DNA of 64,000 nucleotides from Allodiplogaster sudhausi (lineage: Eukaryota > Nematoda > Chromadorea > Rhabditida > Diplogasteridae), in contig CALZFC010000349.1 of NCBI GenBank assembly GCA_945643635.1, positions 5,012,001-5,076,000 on the forward strand. Reading direction: 5' to 3'. Within the stretch, counting starts at the first letter, position 1, and every line of letters starts with the position of its first letter. The notes under the pieces were generated by a model. That model was not told the DNA's origin. It searched no databases and saw only the letters and a list, made by a program, of their open reading frames with translations. Below are positions 36,642 through 49,700 of this stretch, piece by piece. The translations under genes and the position numbers were made by a program.

Positions 36642-39573
36642 ATGGCGACAACTCTCTCGGCGGGAGTCCAGCCGCCAGCATCGGCCACGGCGGCCACGGC
36701 GAATTCAGAGGAAGAGGAAGACGACGTCGGCGTCCCTCTGCTACGGCAAGGCAACGACGCGGACAGCGAGCTTGTCGCCAGGTATGTAACTACTACCACT
36801 ATCGATTCTTACACAAGTAAAAACTCAATCACAATTGAATTCGCCGTTTTTTTTGCCTGAGTGTAAAAGAGCATGCGATTTAGACAGACGGTAAAGAAAT
36901 TCAAGTAGATTACGGCTAAGTTTCGTGCTCTAAATTATTAATGGCAAAAAACCGAAATCAATGTTAACCTTTTTTCTTCTTCTACTCACAGATTACGCGA
37001 TGAGCGCGCTTTCCTCGAGTCTGAATTGTGTCGTCTAGAAAGGGAACTTCGACTCGAGAGAGAGGAACGTCGCAGGAGTCAGGCAGAGATGCAGGTGGCG
37101 GCGCCAAGAATGTATTTTTATGACGCTAAATTCAAGTTATTAATATATGCATTTCTAACATTAAAAGCTATCTCAAATTGGAAACGTTATGCTAACGTCT
37201 TCTTTTTTTTACATTGTTTACGCGCTATGCATCCCTTGGAAGGTGGATCACGAGCGAGACACGGAGGATGCGGAGAGACGGTGGATGGAGCAGCTGAGAT
37301 GCCTACGGGAGGAGAGGGATCAACTCAAGGCGGCCGTTGTCCATCTCGAAGAGCAGCTGGAGGGCGCTGTCGTCGATGTCAATCGGTTGGAGAAGAGGGC
37401 GAGAGAGAGTGAGAGTGAGAGAGAGAGGAGAGAGAGAGAGAAAGAGAGCGAGAGAAAGAGAGAAAGAGAAAGAGAGAGAGAGAGAGAGAAGATTGTGAAC
37501 GAGCGCGAAAGAGAGAACTATAGAGATGTACGAGCAATGTTAACTCTGTAAAAAAAAAGAGAAAAGAATTATAAATGGGAAGAAGACAATAAAAAATTTT
37601 CACTCACGCAAATGATTTGAAAAAAATAATTCAGCGCGATCGCGCACCGCATGGAAGTGGACGAGCATCGCGAGCGACTGCAATCACAACTCGAGTCGCT
37701 CATGAGAGACTACGACGAGACTATGCAGGTGCACACCAGAGAAAGAAAGAAAGAGAAACCATTGCGACCAGTGGTGCAGGCAATTGATATTACCACTGAA
37801 AACGGCTACCAGCAATGAATATTGCCATTGAAGTTGGACTTGAGCTTAAATACATATATATACAACGAGCAAGTTAAAATTTTCTTATGGAAAATTCTTA
37901 TGTACTCATGTAAATTTTGAATGTTCTTACGGAAAGGACGAATTAGAATCCGTCCACTTTACCCTCGAGAATAACTAATAACTGAAAAAAGGCGAATACG
38001 TCTTCTCATCGTCAGGAGCGTTCGAGTGTGCTGGAGGAGAATGCGCGCCTGTCGGAAGAGCGCGACCGGCTGCGCGTCTCGGTGCGGCAGCTCTCTTCCG
38101 CACTCCACGCGGCTCAGCAGCAGCAGCAGCAGCAGCCGGGTGGTGGCCAGCGGGGCGACGGCGGCGACGACGAGCAGCACACGACGCTCCAGGTCCAGAT
38201 GCTCGCGGCCAAGCTGGAGAACACGCGCAGAATGCTCTACAGTATGGCTTTGGAACATCTTTTTTCTTCTCTTTCTTCTAAAAACAAATTTAAAGAATAT
38301 CCTTGACAAGATTATTAACGACTACTATTCAATATATGTACGTTAAGACAGACCATATTGTAACGAAATAATGTGTGAGCGATGGGATCGCATGGATCAC
38401 TGTATAACTAATCAAATAGAATTTTTTTCACCATCCCACAAAAATTGCAACAAAAGAAGCCATCTCGCCTTGAGTGAACATGCACGAGAAGGAAGTGGCG
38501 GCTGCGGACAGCGGCGACGCGCTCGAGGCGTTGCGTATGGCACTCGAGCGCGTGCTCGAGGAGCGCGACGCGGCACTCGACGAGTTGAGACGAGTTGCGG
38601 TCGCGTCGCCTGCGGCAGCCAATGCCGAGCTCGCGTCCGCTGCCATTGTCGACCACTGGAGCACGCACACGTTCGATATCGGACTTGTAAGTGGCTTTTT
38701 TTTATTACATCTCATAATTTTCTCTTTCGTTTTCATTAAAAAGAAAAGCCTATTTTAATCTCACAATTACCCGTAAATATAATAATAATTTGCTCGTTTT
38801 GAAGAACACTACGGTATATTCCATCATAGTATGGATTTATTCCATCAAATGAAGGATTATAATTAGAGAAAGTGAGTGAGCGAGAGAGAGACAAAAGACG
38901 AGCAAGAAAATACGTCATTCCAGCCCTTCTCGAAAGGGGTCGTGGGCCAGCTCGGGGTCGTGCTTCGTGGCGGGCGCGCCGATGATGTCGCATCGTCTGG
39001 CCGCTGCACGCCCATCTACGTGCAGGATATCGCGGCCGGCTCGCCATTCGAGCACTGCTTGAGGTATATTGTAGAACAGAACCTCACTATAATTGAATAT
39101 CTTCTAAAATTATAATTGAAATAAGAAGAAAGCATTACGATTAATTAGTCTATAATTGACTTCCCATCAGTTTTAAAATTATTTTTCAATAAACTTCCAA
39201 CTAACACGTGTGAATGAATGTATTATCTACATGCACTTACTACATATGCTAAAGTCCTCCCAATCCGTGCGCACTTTTGCCCATCACGTGAAGTAATCAT
39301 AGTCTTCGTTGCCTAGGACGCAATATAACTGTAAAATATATAAATTTTATTTGCTATACAAAAACAAATAATAATTATAAAAATAATCGGTTTTAATTTT
39401 CAGACGCCTCGACCACATTGTGCTCGTGAACGACATTGACGTCTCCGAGATGGACGCGCGCTCCGTCATGGACATCCTCAGGAACAGCCACCATCTCAAG
39501 GTGCTCGTCAGACGGAGGGCCAGCCTGCATAGGGTCGTCGAGCTGGCGGCACCCGCCAAGGGAGCAGGTTGGA

Positions 39574-39622
<49 letters not shown>

Positions 39623-40752
39623 AAAGAGATATAGAGAGGGAGGTAAAGAGAGAAAGGAGGAGAGAGCGACAGAGGATGAAGAGATTAGAGAGAGAGAAGA
39701 GAAAAGAGAGAATCTTGAGATCTGGGCGTGGAGCTCTGCAACGGCGTGTTCGTGAATGGCGTGGAGCGAGGAGGCGCAGCGGAGAAGGCGGGGATGCGAC
39801 TCGGCACGCGGCTCATCTACGTCAATGGCACGCCCGTCTACGACGCCAAGCACGCCGAGGAACTGCTTAAGAGTCAGCCGAGAGACCGAAAAAAAACAAC
39901 TAAAACTAAGAACTCAAAACTCTCCCTATTTTGTGTTCATGTCCATTCGTCTGAATGTGAATTCATTTTCAGGTGAGCGGGCGTGAAAACAAAAGGGGGA
40001 ACATTGAAATAAATATTGCTGATGAAAAAGTTGCAATGGCCAAGACATTATTACATTACCAACAAAAAGCGCGTCAACAATCCATTAATTTGTTGCCGAA
40101 AAAAATGAAATGAATTCTTATTCAGAATTTTGGCAATGGTTATTTTTCAAACCACAAGATAAAGAAGGTCATCAATGAATGGAATCCCTTTGCAAGACGG
40201 CTCAAGTGGCCATCTCTCGCTCGCCTTTCTCTGCGCGAGTCACGGCGCGACTCGCGGCGGCGCTGAAGCGGCAGCCCCATCGGAAATGGGCGGAGCCAAG
40301 CAGAAGACCATCTTCTCAAAGGTTCGTCCCCGGTCAAGAGTCGAACGATGTACTATTATAACGAAGAATGCGCATCTTTCCATTAGCACAATAAGAGCCA
40401 CAACAAGTCGTAACGGTTTAGCTGAAGCATTCGATTTATTAATGACCCTGCGATGGTGATGCTTGTATGTATATCATGACTTATTGCAATAAGTTAGTAA
40501 GTGCTTTCTTTTCAGGTTCCCAACCTAGAAAAAAACAAATAGGTATATTGAATGCATCTGTTCACCTTTCAGATGCACGACAAGCTCTTCCGGCGAGGCG
40601 GCGCCTCATCGCCTTCGTCCTCAGAGAAGGCAGCGCGAAGTGTCGTGGCGCGTGCCAACATTGACGAGCCTCTCGGCGCCAATCACGGTTTTTTTTTTTA
40701 AATTTTTATTAATTAGTTACATTAAAACATGCCTGCAGCTTACCACTGCATA

Positions 40753-40799
<47 letters not shown>

Positions 40800-43700
40800 T
40801 ATTGTTCTTATCTGTTGTAAAAACCCTCAACAAAAAGCGACAGCAGACAGACAAATATCCATGCAGGAATGCCGCCGCGAGGCTCGGCGACGCCTTCATC
40901 AGGCACGACGCCGGGTGGCGATGGCTCCGACTACTTCTACCGCCACGGCTCTCTCCGGCTGCCTTCTTCGCACTCGGTGCAACAGCATCAACAGCAGCAG
41001 CAGCTCATTCGGACTGCCTCCCTCCGCGCTCCTCACGGCAGCATCGATCACAAGCGGATTATGGAGCAACTCGATCGATTCTGGTGCCCAAAATTTGTCG
41101 CTTTAATTCTATTTTGTAATCATAAAAAGTTTTCCTTTAGGACCTTAATTTGTTCGACTAATTTAAACATTTCATAAATGCTACATTTCAGCCGCAACAA
41201 CGTGCCCCGCCCGGTGATTACGTCGCCTCCTCCAGCGGACGCCGCCGCCGCCGGCAGCACGTGGCCGAAGGTTGGCCACGACGAGGGCGCGCTCGTCATG
41301 GCAACGCGCAGTCCGCCGCCCATCGGACATCATCTCCAGCAGCCGCAGCGGCAGCATCAACAAGTAACGCTATTTTTTCACTTTTCCATTCATATGTCGA
41401 TTCATAAGTAGGAAATATGAACAAATTATGTTGACCTGCAACTGTCAATAAATAAGGTGAAGCTTGAAAGTAGTGCCTAGACTGCCAACTTATGTATGTA
41501 TGTATGTAGATGAGCATGAAACTCTATGATCTCTTCGAATGAAGTTTTTGAACTTTATACCGGTGTTTCTCCAAACCACATGCTCTCTTGCGCTAAAATG
41601 GGGTGATTGAATTTCAAAAGTTGATTCTTAGCTCTTTTAAATATGTTATTCTGTAATAATCTCATCTTCAAAGGCGCCGCTCGGCACACCGGCACCCGTT
41701 GTGCGCCGCCGCCACGCCGGCCACCACCACCGCCCCTCCGTGATTCCTGTCTTTGCGCCGACGCCCGAGCTTGCCGCGCTGCCTGACCAGTGCGTGTGAC
41801 TCCTCTTGAGTTCTCGTCATTCTCGGCGATTTGCTTAAAATAAGTCTTATAAGCATCAATATAATGAAGTATTTTATGTAGTGCCGCTTTCTTATAGAAA
41901 GAATCAAATAGAATGCTGTTTTTTTTTCTCTCACAAAATCCGTGAAGAAGTCATAATATAAATCATACGAATAATTCGCAATGGTTTGTAGAGACGGGAA
42001 TGTGCAGCATGAATATGAGAAATGAATTATGAAGGTATCGCCTAAAATTGAGGGGATCATAAATGGTTTGGATGGAACTTGTCTGGTGCATCGGATAAGT
42101 CTGTGATATCCTCCAATGCCGTAATGTGCCTTGTGCCTTGCAGCCGACGCTGCTCGTGCACGACGTGTGGCGCACTCTCGCCGACCCACCGCCGCAGTCG
42201 CATCAGCACGCCCTCCATGGACGCGCCGAGGCATCTGTGCACGCCTTCCCCCGTACCCACTGGGCACCATCGAGTCTCCACTTACAGGTAGAACTGTGGA
42301 TATGTAGCAGAACTATGGATATAGATAAACTCAATTATACGTTATTTACGGCATGGCACAAATGTATGTATGTAAATTGAGTCGTAAAAAAATTGAAGAG
42401 AGAAACTCTTGTGCAATTATGCTGATCCAAGAATTTCTGCTGCTGCCAATGCTTGTACTAGTCTTGAAACAAAAATGTACTTCTCAGTCCCGCCCTACCA
42501 CAGCCGCCGCCGTATCCGGGACCACGCGGCGTGGACGACTCGCTCTCTTCCATTCTCTCATCCACAAATTCGATGCCGCACCCGAGCACCTCGTCCACCA
42601 ACAACTACCACACCAACAACTGTCAGGGCGCATATTTTGAAGCATTCTAGAAAGATTCCATTCTATAAGCCTCCAATTATTTGCACGTAGTATATTATCC
42701 TATAAGGAACTTTTGAACAAAATTAAAGCTGGTCGATTTTGGCAATGTTTGTTTCATTGTGATTCTCTCGCAAATCGAGTTATTGTACATATGTAAATAA
42801 ATAAAAAGAAAAAAAATGAATCGAATACGATTTCTGTGTGCAGCGCCTTCCGAGACGCTCTTTTCGGACTGTGATGGAGGGCATCAGTCGGCCGCGAGTC
42901 CACGCGAGTCGCGCGCGTCTCGAGGCGGTGGCGAACGCGCCGCGTCCTCGAATAACAACGGCCTCATGGTACGCGCGTGATTGAGCCTCCAGCAGTCCAG
43001 GCTTAAGAATTAATTTGTTTAATTCTATTTGTAAAAATATGGGAAAAAGAAGGATTATTTCATATGGTTGTGCAAAAATTTATATTAATATTATTATTAT
43101 TATTATAATTAGACTTTCCCCAATTTTGTGCCCCGTTATAGACCAGAGAAGCGAGCGGAGACGCGCTGGACACGGCGATGGCGTCCGCTCGCTGGATCAC
43201 GGCGCCGCGCCGAGAAGTGCGCATCGTCGGCGGCAACGCACTCGGCATCTACTCGGACGCCACCGTTGGCGACCTTACGGTTCGGCACTCCTTTTCGTCG
43301 CATCAGCTCGAACCCATCAATAATGAGATCGAGAGGCATTGCCCATTTTGTTCTAAACAAACTGCTCTCGTGTCAACTTCAGAGCAGGAATTTGGAAGTG
43401 AAATCGTTCGTTGACGACTTTGACTTCGTTATAATAAGTTGAAGGGCTTCATTGAGGGCAGATGGCTACCATAAATGTTGCTTCTAGCGTAGATGGCAAC
43501 AATTTTCTTCATATATTTCACATCGAACTATTAATTTCATGTAAAATAAATAAAATAAAACAATGGAAATAAAATTAAAAGAAAGAAATAAAAATATGTC
43601 TTTCCCTTCTCTGCAGACCGGCGATCGTATCCTTCAAGTGGACGGTGTCGACGTTCGCGATGCGACGCACGAAGGCGCCCTCAACGCGCTCAACGCCACG

Positions 43701-46700
43701 CGAACTGAATTCGTTTGTTTCTCTTCCCTTTCATTTTTGAGCTTCTACGTTGTAACGAAATGAAGCTTTGGAGCCAATCCACTCAAGCATTTTTTTCCTA
43801 CGATAAGCTCTAAAACCTTATGAAACTATGAACATGATTTGAGTCGGGTGAAATCGTTGTTATTCTATTAATTAATCGAAACATTGCAACTGAGTCCGAA
43901 TGAACAAAACATGATGAATGCACGCATGTTTATGTAATTAGGAAACAAGGGAAGGTTTATCAACAAGGTATGCATGGCTTGTTCTGAAGCAAAATCTCTT
44001 CTTTCCTGATGAAATCATGCTAATACATATATTAGCATCTCAATTCGTTAAATGTTACGAATATTTTGTTTTCTGTCTTTTTCACCTTTTCAAATACAGG
44101 TTCGTCTGTTCGTCTCGTCCGGAGGCGATGGGCACGACCGAATGCGCGCGGGCGCTGACGGCGACGGCTTCTACGTTCGCGTCAACGCGGAGCGCGCCGC
44201 CGAGACGCCGGACGAGCTCGATCTCAAGCAGGTCGGTAGCGGCATCTTCTCTGCCATGAAAACCACCTTTAATTAGTTTCATCTTTGAGTCTCCAATTTT
44301 TCGGCCCTCAATCCAAAGTTCGCTTTATTAAAGCGCGCTTTTATATATGGCCTCCTTTAAGGGCGAGATCGTCTACGTGGACAACACGGCGTTCATGGGG
44401 CAGCGCGGGCGATGGCGCGCGTGGCGCGTTGACCGCGAGGGCCGCCAGCGTCAGTGTGGCATCATCCCGTCGGCCACGGTCGTCGAGGCGACCGAGCTGC
44501 TCGCCGCGTCCAGAAAGCATGCCAAGGTACTACCTTTAAGCTTAATTTTGTTAGTTTCTTAGCCTTTTATTTATTTTAAACTATTATTCAAAGACAGCTA
44601 GTAATATTCCTAGACAATTAATATATTCTTATGCGAAAAATAAAATTTCAAGACACCTAAAATCATTCGTAGACAACGCGGCCCTCTTCCGCGGCCGCCG
44701 GCGCCTGTCGTCCGGTGTACGAGCGCGTCGAGCGCATCTCTTCCGCGCACCGGCGGCCCGTGCTGATATTCGGCGCACTTATCGCGCCCTTCACTCAGGC
44801 ACTCCTCGACGACCCGGCCAACAAGTATCTTTGCTTCTCTCCGTCTTTATCGCTGGCTCTGTCTCCTTTTCTCTCTAAAGCATTCGCTCTCTCTCTCCCC
44901 AATCTCTTCTCTTCGTCATGCTCTCTAACTCGACTCTCTCGCTCTCTCTCTCTCTTTCTCTCTCTTTGTAGTAGCACAGCTACTCTTCTTCTGTCGCTTA
45001 GGATGCAGGAGACGAGGGGCAAGGGCTAAAGTACCAGCTTTATCTCACGCCAAAGCCTGGCAAACCACAACAATAGGGAGAGACGACCGCTCACGAAGAG
45101 CCCACACAGGCAAGACTGATTAATGCAGTCAGAAATGTCACGTATCACATGTAACAACAAATAACACCGGGCAATGAAATACAAGCATTCATAGAATGCA
45201 CATGACTTGGCACTACAACTAGAGTGCACTTAGAAATAGAATATGTATGTATGTACAAGGGGATAAGAATAAGATGTGAGGGGAGCCACCGTGACATCCC
45301 CCTCCTTTCAATGCGGGCGTCCCCGACCGCCGCTCATGATTCTGCCGTTGCTCGGTTGAAGAGAGAAAGTGAAGTGCTGCTTGCCGTCGCCTCGATTGGA
45401 TGACGTGCTGCTGCTCCCGCTTGAGCTGTTGTCGCTCACTGCCACCAGATCGCTCGAGATGCCGTCGCTTGAGTTGTAGTCGCATGAGATGTCGTCGCAT
45501 GAGATGTCGTCGCTTGAGTTCCGGCCCTTCGTAGTCGACTCGTGGCTCGTCTCGTGGTCGTCGCATGCTGCCCACCTTCTCTTCACTTCTCTTGTCCTCT
45601 CCGGACAAGCCACCAATCCTTCTCTGCATTCTCCTCTTACTCTGCTCTCCCATTTGGCACCTGCCTGCCACCTTTCTCAATTTGTCAGAGGGAATGACCA
45701 GTTCATCCGAACTTCCCTCTTTCTCCACTTTCACTGAATTCGCCGTCACACCGATAACATGAGAAGATCCGCTGTACCCTGCGGCCAACCTCGGTACCGT
45801 ATCATCTCTTCCTACTGGCTCTCTCCAATTGCCTCCGTTCATTTCTCGTGATATGTGCTTCTTGCGGGTGGGACAAATCACTCTCCCATGACCCAATCCA
45901 CCGCATTCAGAGCATTTCCACCACTTCGGATGCGAAGGAATCAATCTTTTCCTGCTATCCTTCGACTCCTTCCGCAACTCTGTGCATTGCCTCCCTGGCC
46001 AAAACTCCTTTTTCTTCCCCGACTCAATTTTCTTCTCATGCTCATCCTCGCCATCCAAATTCAACATTCTTACAAGACCCCATTTCTCAATAACATTCTG
46101 TCCGAGAATTATCCCTTTGCCAACTGCAATTGCAAAGATTCCTATCGGCTTTTCCACTCCGGCAAATTCCATTCTAACAATTATTTTCTCCGCCACCTCC
46201 AATCTGCGTCCAGCAGCTTCAACAATTTCTTCCTTCACTTTCACATTCTCCACCTTCCCAAATTTCTTGACTTCACTCATCAAATTCACTGGCATCATGC
46301 TGATTTCCGACCCCGTATCAACAACTGCCTTGACTTCCATTAAATTAAGCTTGATCCAAACTTCTGGCAACGCCGCCCAGAACTCGTCTTTCTCCTCCGA
46401 ACTCTTCCTCTTCACTCTCACAACATAGCTTCTTCGCTCATTAAACTGCTCGCCTTGAGACTCTTGTTCCCCCTCCTCATTCTCGTTCTCGCTTCCTGCC
46501 AGGCTTCCACCGACTCTGAGTTGCATCCTGTTGCCAACTGCAGTCCTTGGTGATGGACAATGGTTACTCACGTGTCCATACCCCCCGCAGTTGAAACATT
46601 TTCTCGGTCGAGCCGGTCTTCCATTTCCGACTCCTTCGCTCACATTCTCTCTCGATTCCTGCCTCCACTTCTGAGCATTCGGATTGAATCCGTTGCCTTG

Positions 46701-49700
46701 TACTCCTTCTGCTGTACTGTGACTACCGTACATTCGGTTGTTCACCGGCATACTCTTCCAATCTGCTCGTCTCTCCTCTCTCACACCTTGGCCACTCGGA
46801 CTGTTCTGACCCCTACTGTGCCCTGCTAGTTTGACGCTCCTTCTCTCCATCACTTCCATTCTACCCGCCTGCTTTCTCAACTCTTCATACTCCTCGCCCG
46901 GCCTTGCCTTCTCCATTACTTCCAGCAGTTCTCGATACTGCGCCCAGCTCGACAGTTGTGCGAGTAACTTCTTCGCTGTGATTGGAGAAAGATGCTGTTC
47001 TGGAATCCTCGGGAATGCACACTCTGCCAACTCTTCCAGTCGCATGCAGAAAGAATCTAGACTCTCTCCCTCTCCCTTCTTAATCTCATCCCAGTCCCTC
47101 GTTGCTTCGTACTCTCGCAAAGTTTTGTCACCTTTCATCTTCTCTCTCATCTTCTCCTTCATGCTCGCATAACTCAGAACACGCCTTCTCTTCAGAGACT
47201 GGAACATCAGGCTTGCTTGTCCTTCTAGATGAGTCATCAACAAATTCATCATCTCCAAGTCCGAGGAGGAATGCAGATATTTCATCTCTAGCCGCGCAAT
47301 GAATTCCTCGAATTTATGCAGGCTCCCTCGTTTGAACTTCTCCACCTCGGGGTATTTCATAGTAGCCAATGTGTCCGTGAGTTTTTCTAGCGCTAAGGCC
47401 GTCACAGATTCTCGACTACTCCCACAATAACTACTTCCACTCACATTTCCACCAATTCCTACACCTTCCCACTCTCTCTCATCACACACACCTTCACTAT
47501 TTCCTTGTCGATGCACTTTCTCCCTTCTGGTCGGCTGACCCTCTGCTCGCTCTCTTTTCATCTGATTCTGTTCCTGCAGGGATTCTCTGATAGCCTGCTC
47601 TTTGTCCTTACTCTGTACCTTTTCTCTGATCTCCTCCATCTCCCTGCTCATTCTTCTTAATTCTTGTAAAATGACATTTTGCGATCCCTTCTTATCATTC
47701 TGACCATTCCCGGAACCAACACTGGAAATCTCGCTTCCATTTTCCTCGGCTGTAAACTCTCCGTTCTTCTCCTGGCCTGGCTTCCTCGCGTCCGCCAACT
47801 TCTGTGCCAATTCATCGATCACTTTCTCTACTTCCTCGCATGTTTCAATTGCCAACCCGCAATATCGCTTTGCCTCATTCTTATGATTCTCCATCATTTC
47901 CAATGCCTTGTCAGCCAAATCCTGCTTTGACTCCTTCGAACTTCTCAGTCTTCCCTTCTTGAAGAACTCTGACACTTCCTTATTCACTTTAATCTGCTCA
48001 TCCAATAGTACGAGCTCTTCCTTCGTCTCGGTCACTCGGTTCCTGGACTCAGCCACTGCGCTCTCCATTTGCGCTTCAGTCTTGGTTTTCTCTATCTTTT
48101 CCCTGCGTCTCTTCACGTGCCTCCTGCTCCTCAGTGAATCACTTTCATTTTCAGATATTCCTTTGTCTGACTCGGTCATTTTGCCTTCCATTCTCGTTCG
48201 AACCCGGTCGACTTTCAAATTGGCACGTAGCCTCGCTTGCACTCGATCACTTTGCCTTCAATTCTTATCCTAGCCCGGTCGACTTTCTTTCAAATCGCCA
48301 GCGCTCCCTTCTTTCAACACTCCACAAGCTTCTCACCACTCAACACCACACACAGCCACCGCTCAATACGTTCCGAAAGACCCCTCTCTTTCCTTCTCAA
48401 AGCCCCCACGCTTTCTGTCACAAACAATCGCGCACACAGCGACTTCCAGAAGTCCCCTCACTTCACCAGATGACGATCAACCAGCCACACGTCACCAGCT
48501 TCACTCGCAGACCCCCCTCTGCACACCACCACCTTCTCGCCTCAGCACACAGCTACGGAGACCCCCCTCTCCTCCTTCCTGCAAGGTGAAACTAACACGT
48601 CCCTTGCTTGAAGTCGCTGCTTACTCGAGGATCCACGTGGCTTCGAATGGTTCGGCCCCCATGTAGTTGCACAGCTACTCTTCTTCTGTCGCTTAGGATG
48701 CAGGAGACGAGGGGCAAGGGTTAAAGTAAAAGCTTTATCTCACGCCAAAGCCTGGCAAACCACAACAATAGGGAGAGACGACCGCTCACGAAGAGCCCAC
48801 ACAGGCATGACTGATTAATGCAGTCAGAAATGTCACGTATCACATTAAATGGTGACGTGTAACAACAAATAACACCGGGCAATGAAATACAAGCATTCAT
48901 AGAATGCGCATGACTTGGCACTACAACTAGAGTGCACTTAGAAATAGAATATGTATGTATGTGCAAGGGGATAAGAATAAGATGTGAGGGGAGCCACCGT
49001 GAGGGGAGTCTCTCTCCCCAATCTCTTCTCTTCGTCATGCTCTCTAACTCGACTCTCTCGCTCTCCCTCTCTCTCTTTCTCTCTCTTTCTATATCTCTCT
49101 CTCTCTCTCTTCGCCATTCCCTCCCACTCGATTTTCTCGCTCTCTACTCTCTCTCGCTCTCTTCTCTCTCTATGTCTCCCTCCTTCTTTATCTCTCTCAC
49201 ACTATCTCTCCTACCACGCCCTCCCTCTCTCTTTCTTTCTCTATCTATCTATCTCTCTCTCTCCCTCTCAGATATGCACAGTGTGTTCCCGAGTGCAAGG
49301 CGCTCCAGACAGCTGATGTGGAGCGGCTGCTGGCCACTGGCCAAGTCATCGACGCGCGTCGGAGAGACAAACTCTACGATGTCACATCGACAGCAGCCGT
49401 CCAGGCGATCGTTAACGCTGGGTAAATATTTCACATAAACATCTCACATCATAATTTGATTATGCATAAATAAATAAATAAATAAATAAGTAAATAATAA
49501 ATTGGTCCACGCGTCAATGCAGGTTTAATCGAGATTGACTGTACATCTAGTTTTAGAAATCTTTAATGTTTCCATGTATTTTGATCAAACACATTAATTT
49601 TCTTGTTGCTCTTGACGATGAAAATGAAAAATGTCTCGCCCAAAATAATACATAGGCATGTATTTAAATAAATTTTATTTATTATTTGTAATTAACCCCC

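Larger units (their letters stand above)
44967..49002 (-). mobile_element. Gag-protease-only LTR retrotransposon in a DLG5 intron
   Basis: Two direct repeats of about 330-341 nt (44967-45296 and 48662-49002) are about 98% identical by eye, with roughly seven substitutions and one 12-13 nt indel, enclosing 3.4 kb. On the minus strand the 5' LTR ends in ACTACA and is followed directly by TGGGGGCCGAACC, a plausible tRNA primer-binding site. A purine tract (AAAGGAGGGGGATG) precedes the 3' LTR, which begins TGTCACGG. The single long minus-strand frame codes for Gag and a protease motif. No reverse transcriptase or integrase is present, so it depends on a partner element. It lies antisense within the DLG5 intron 44825-49271 and does not break the coding frame. 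Confidence 0.88.
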
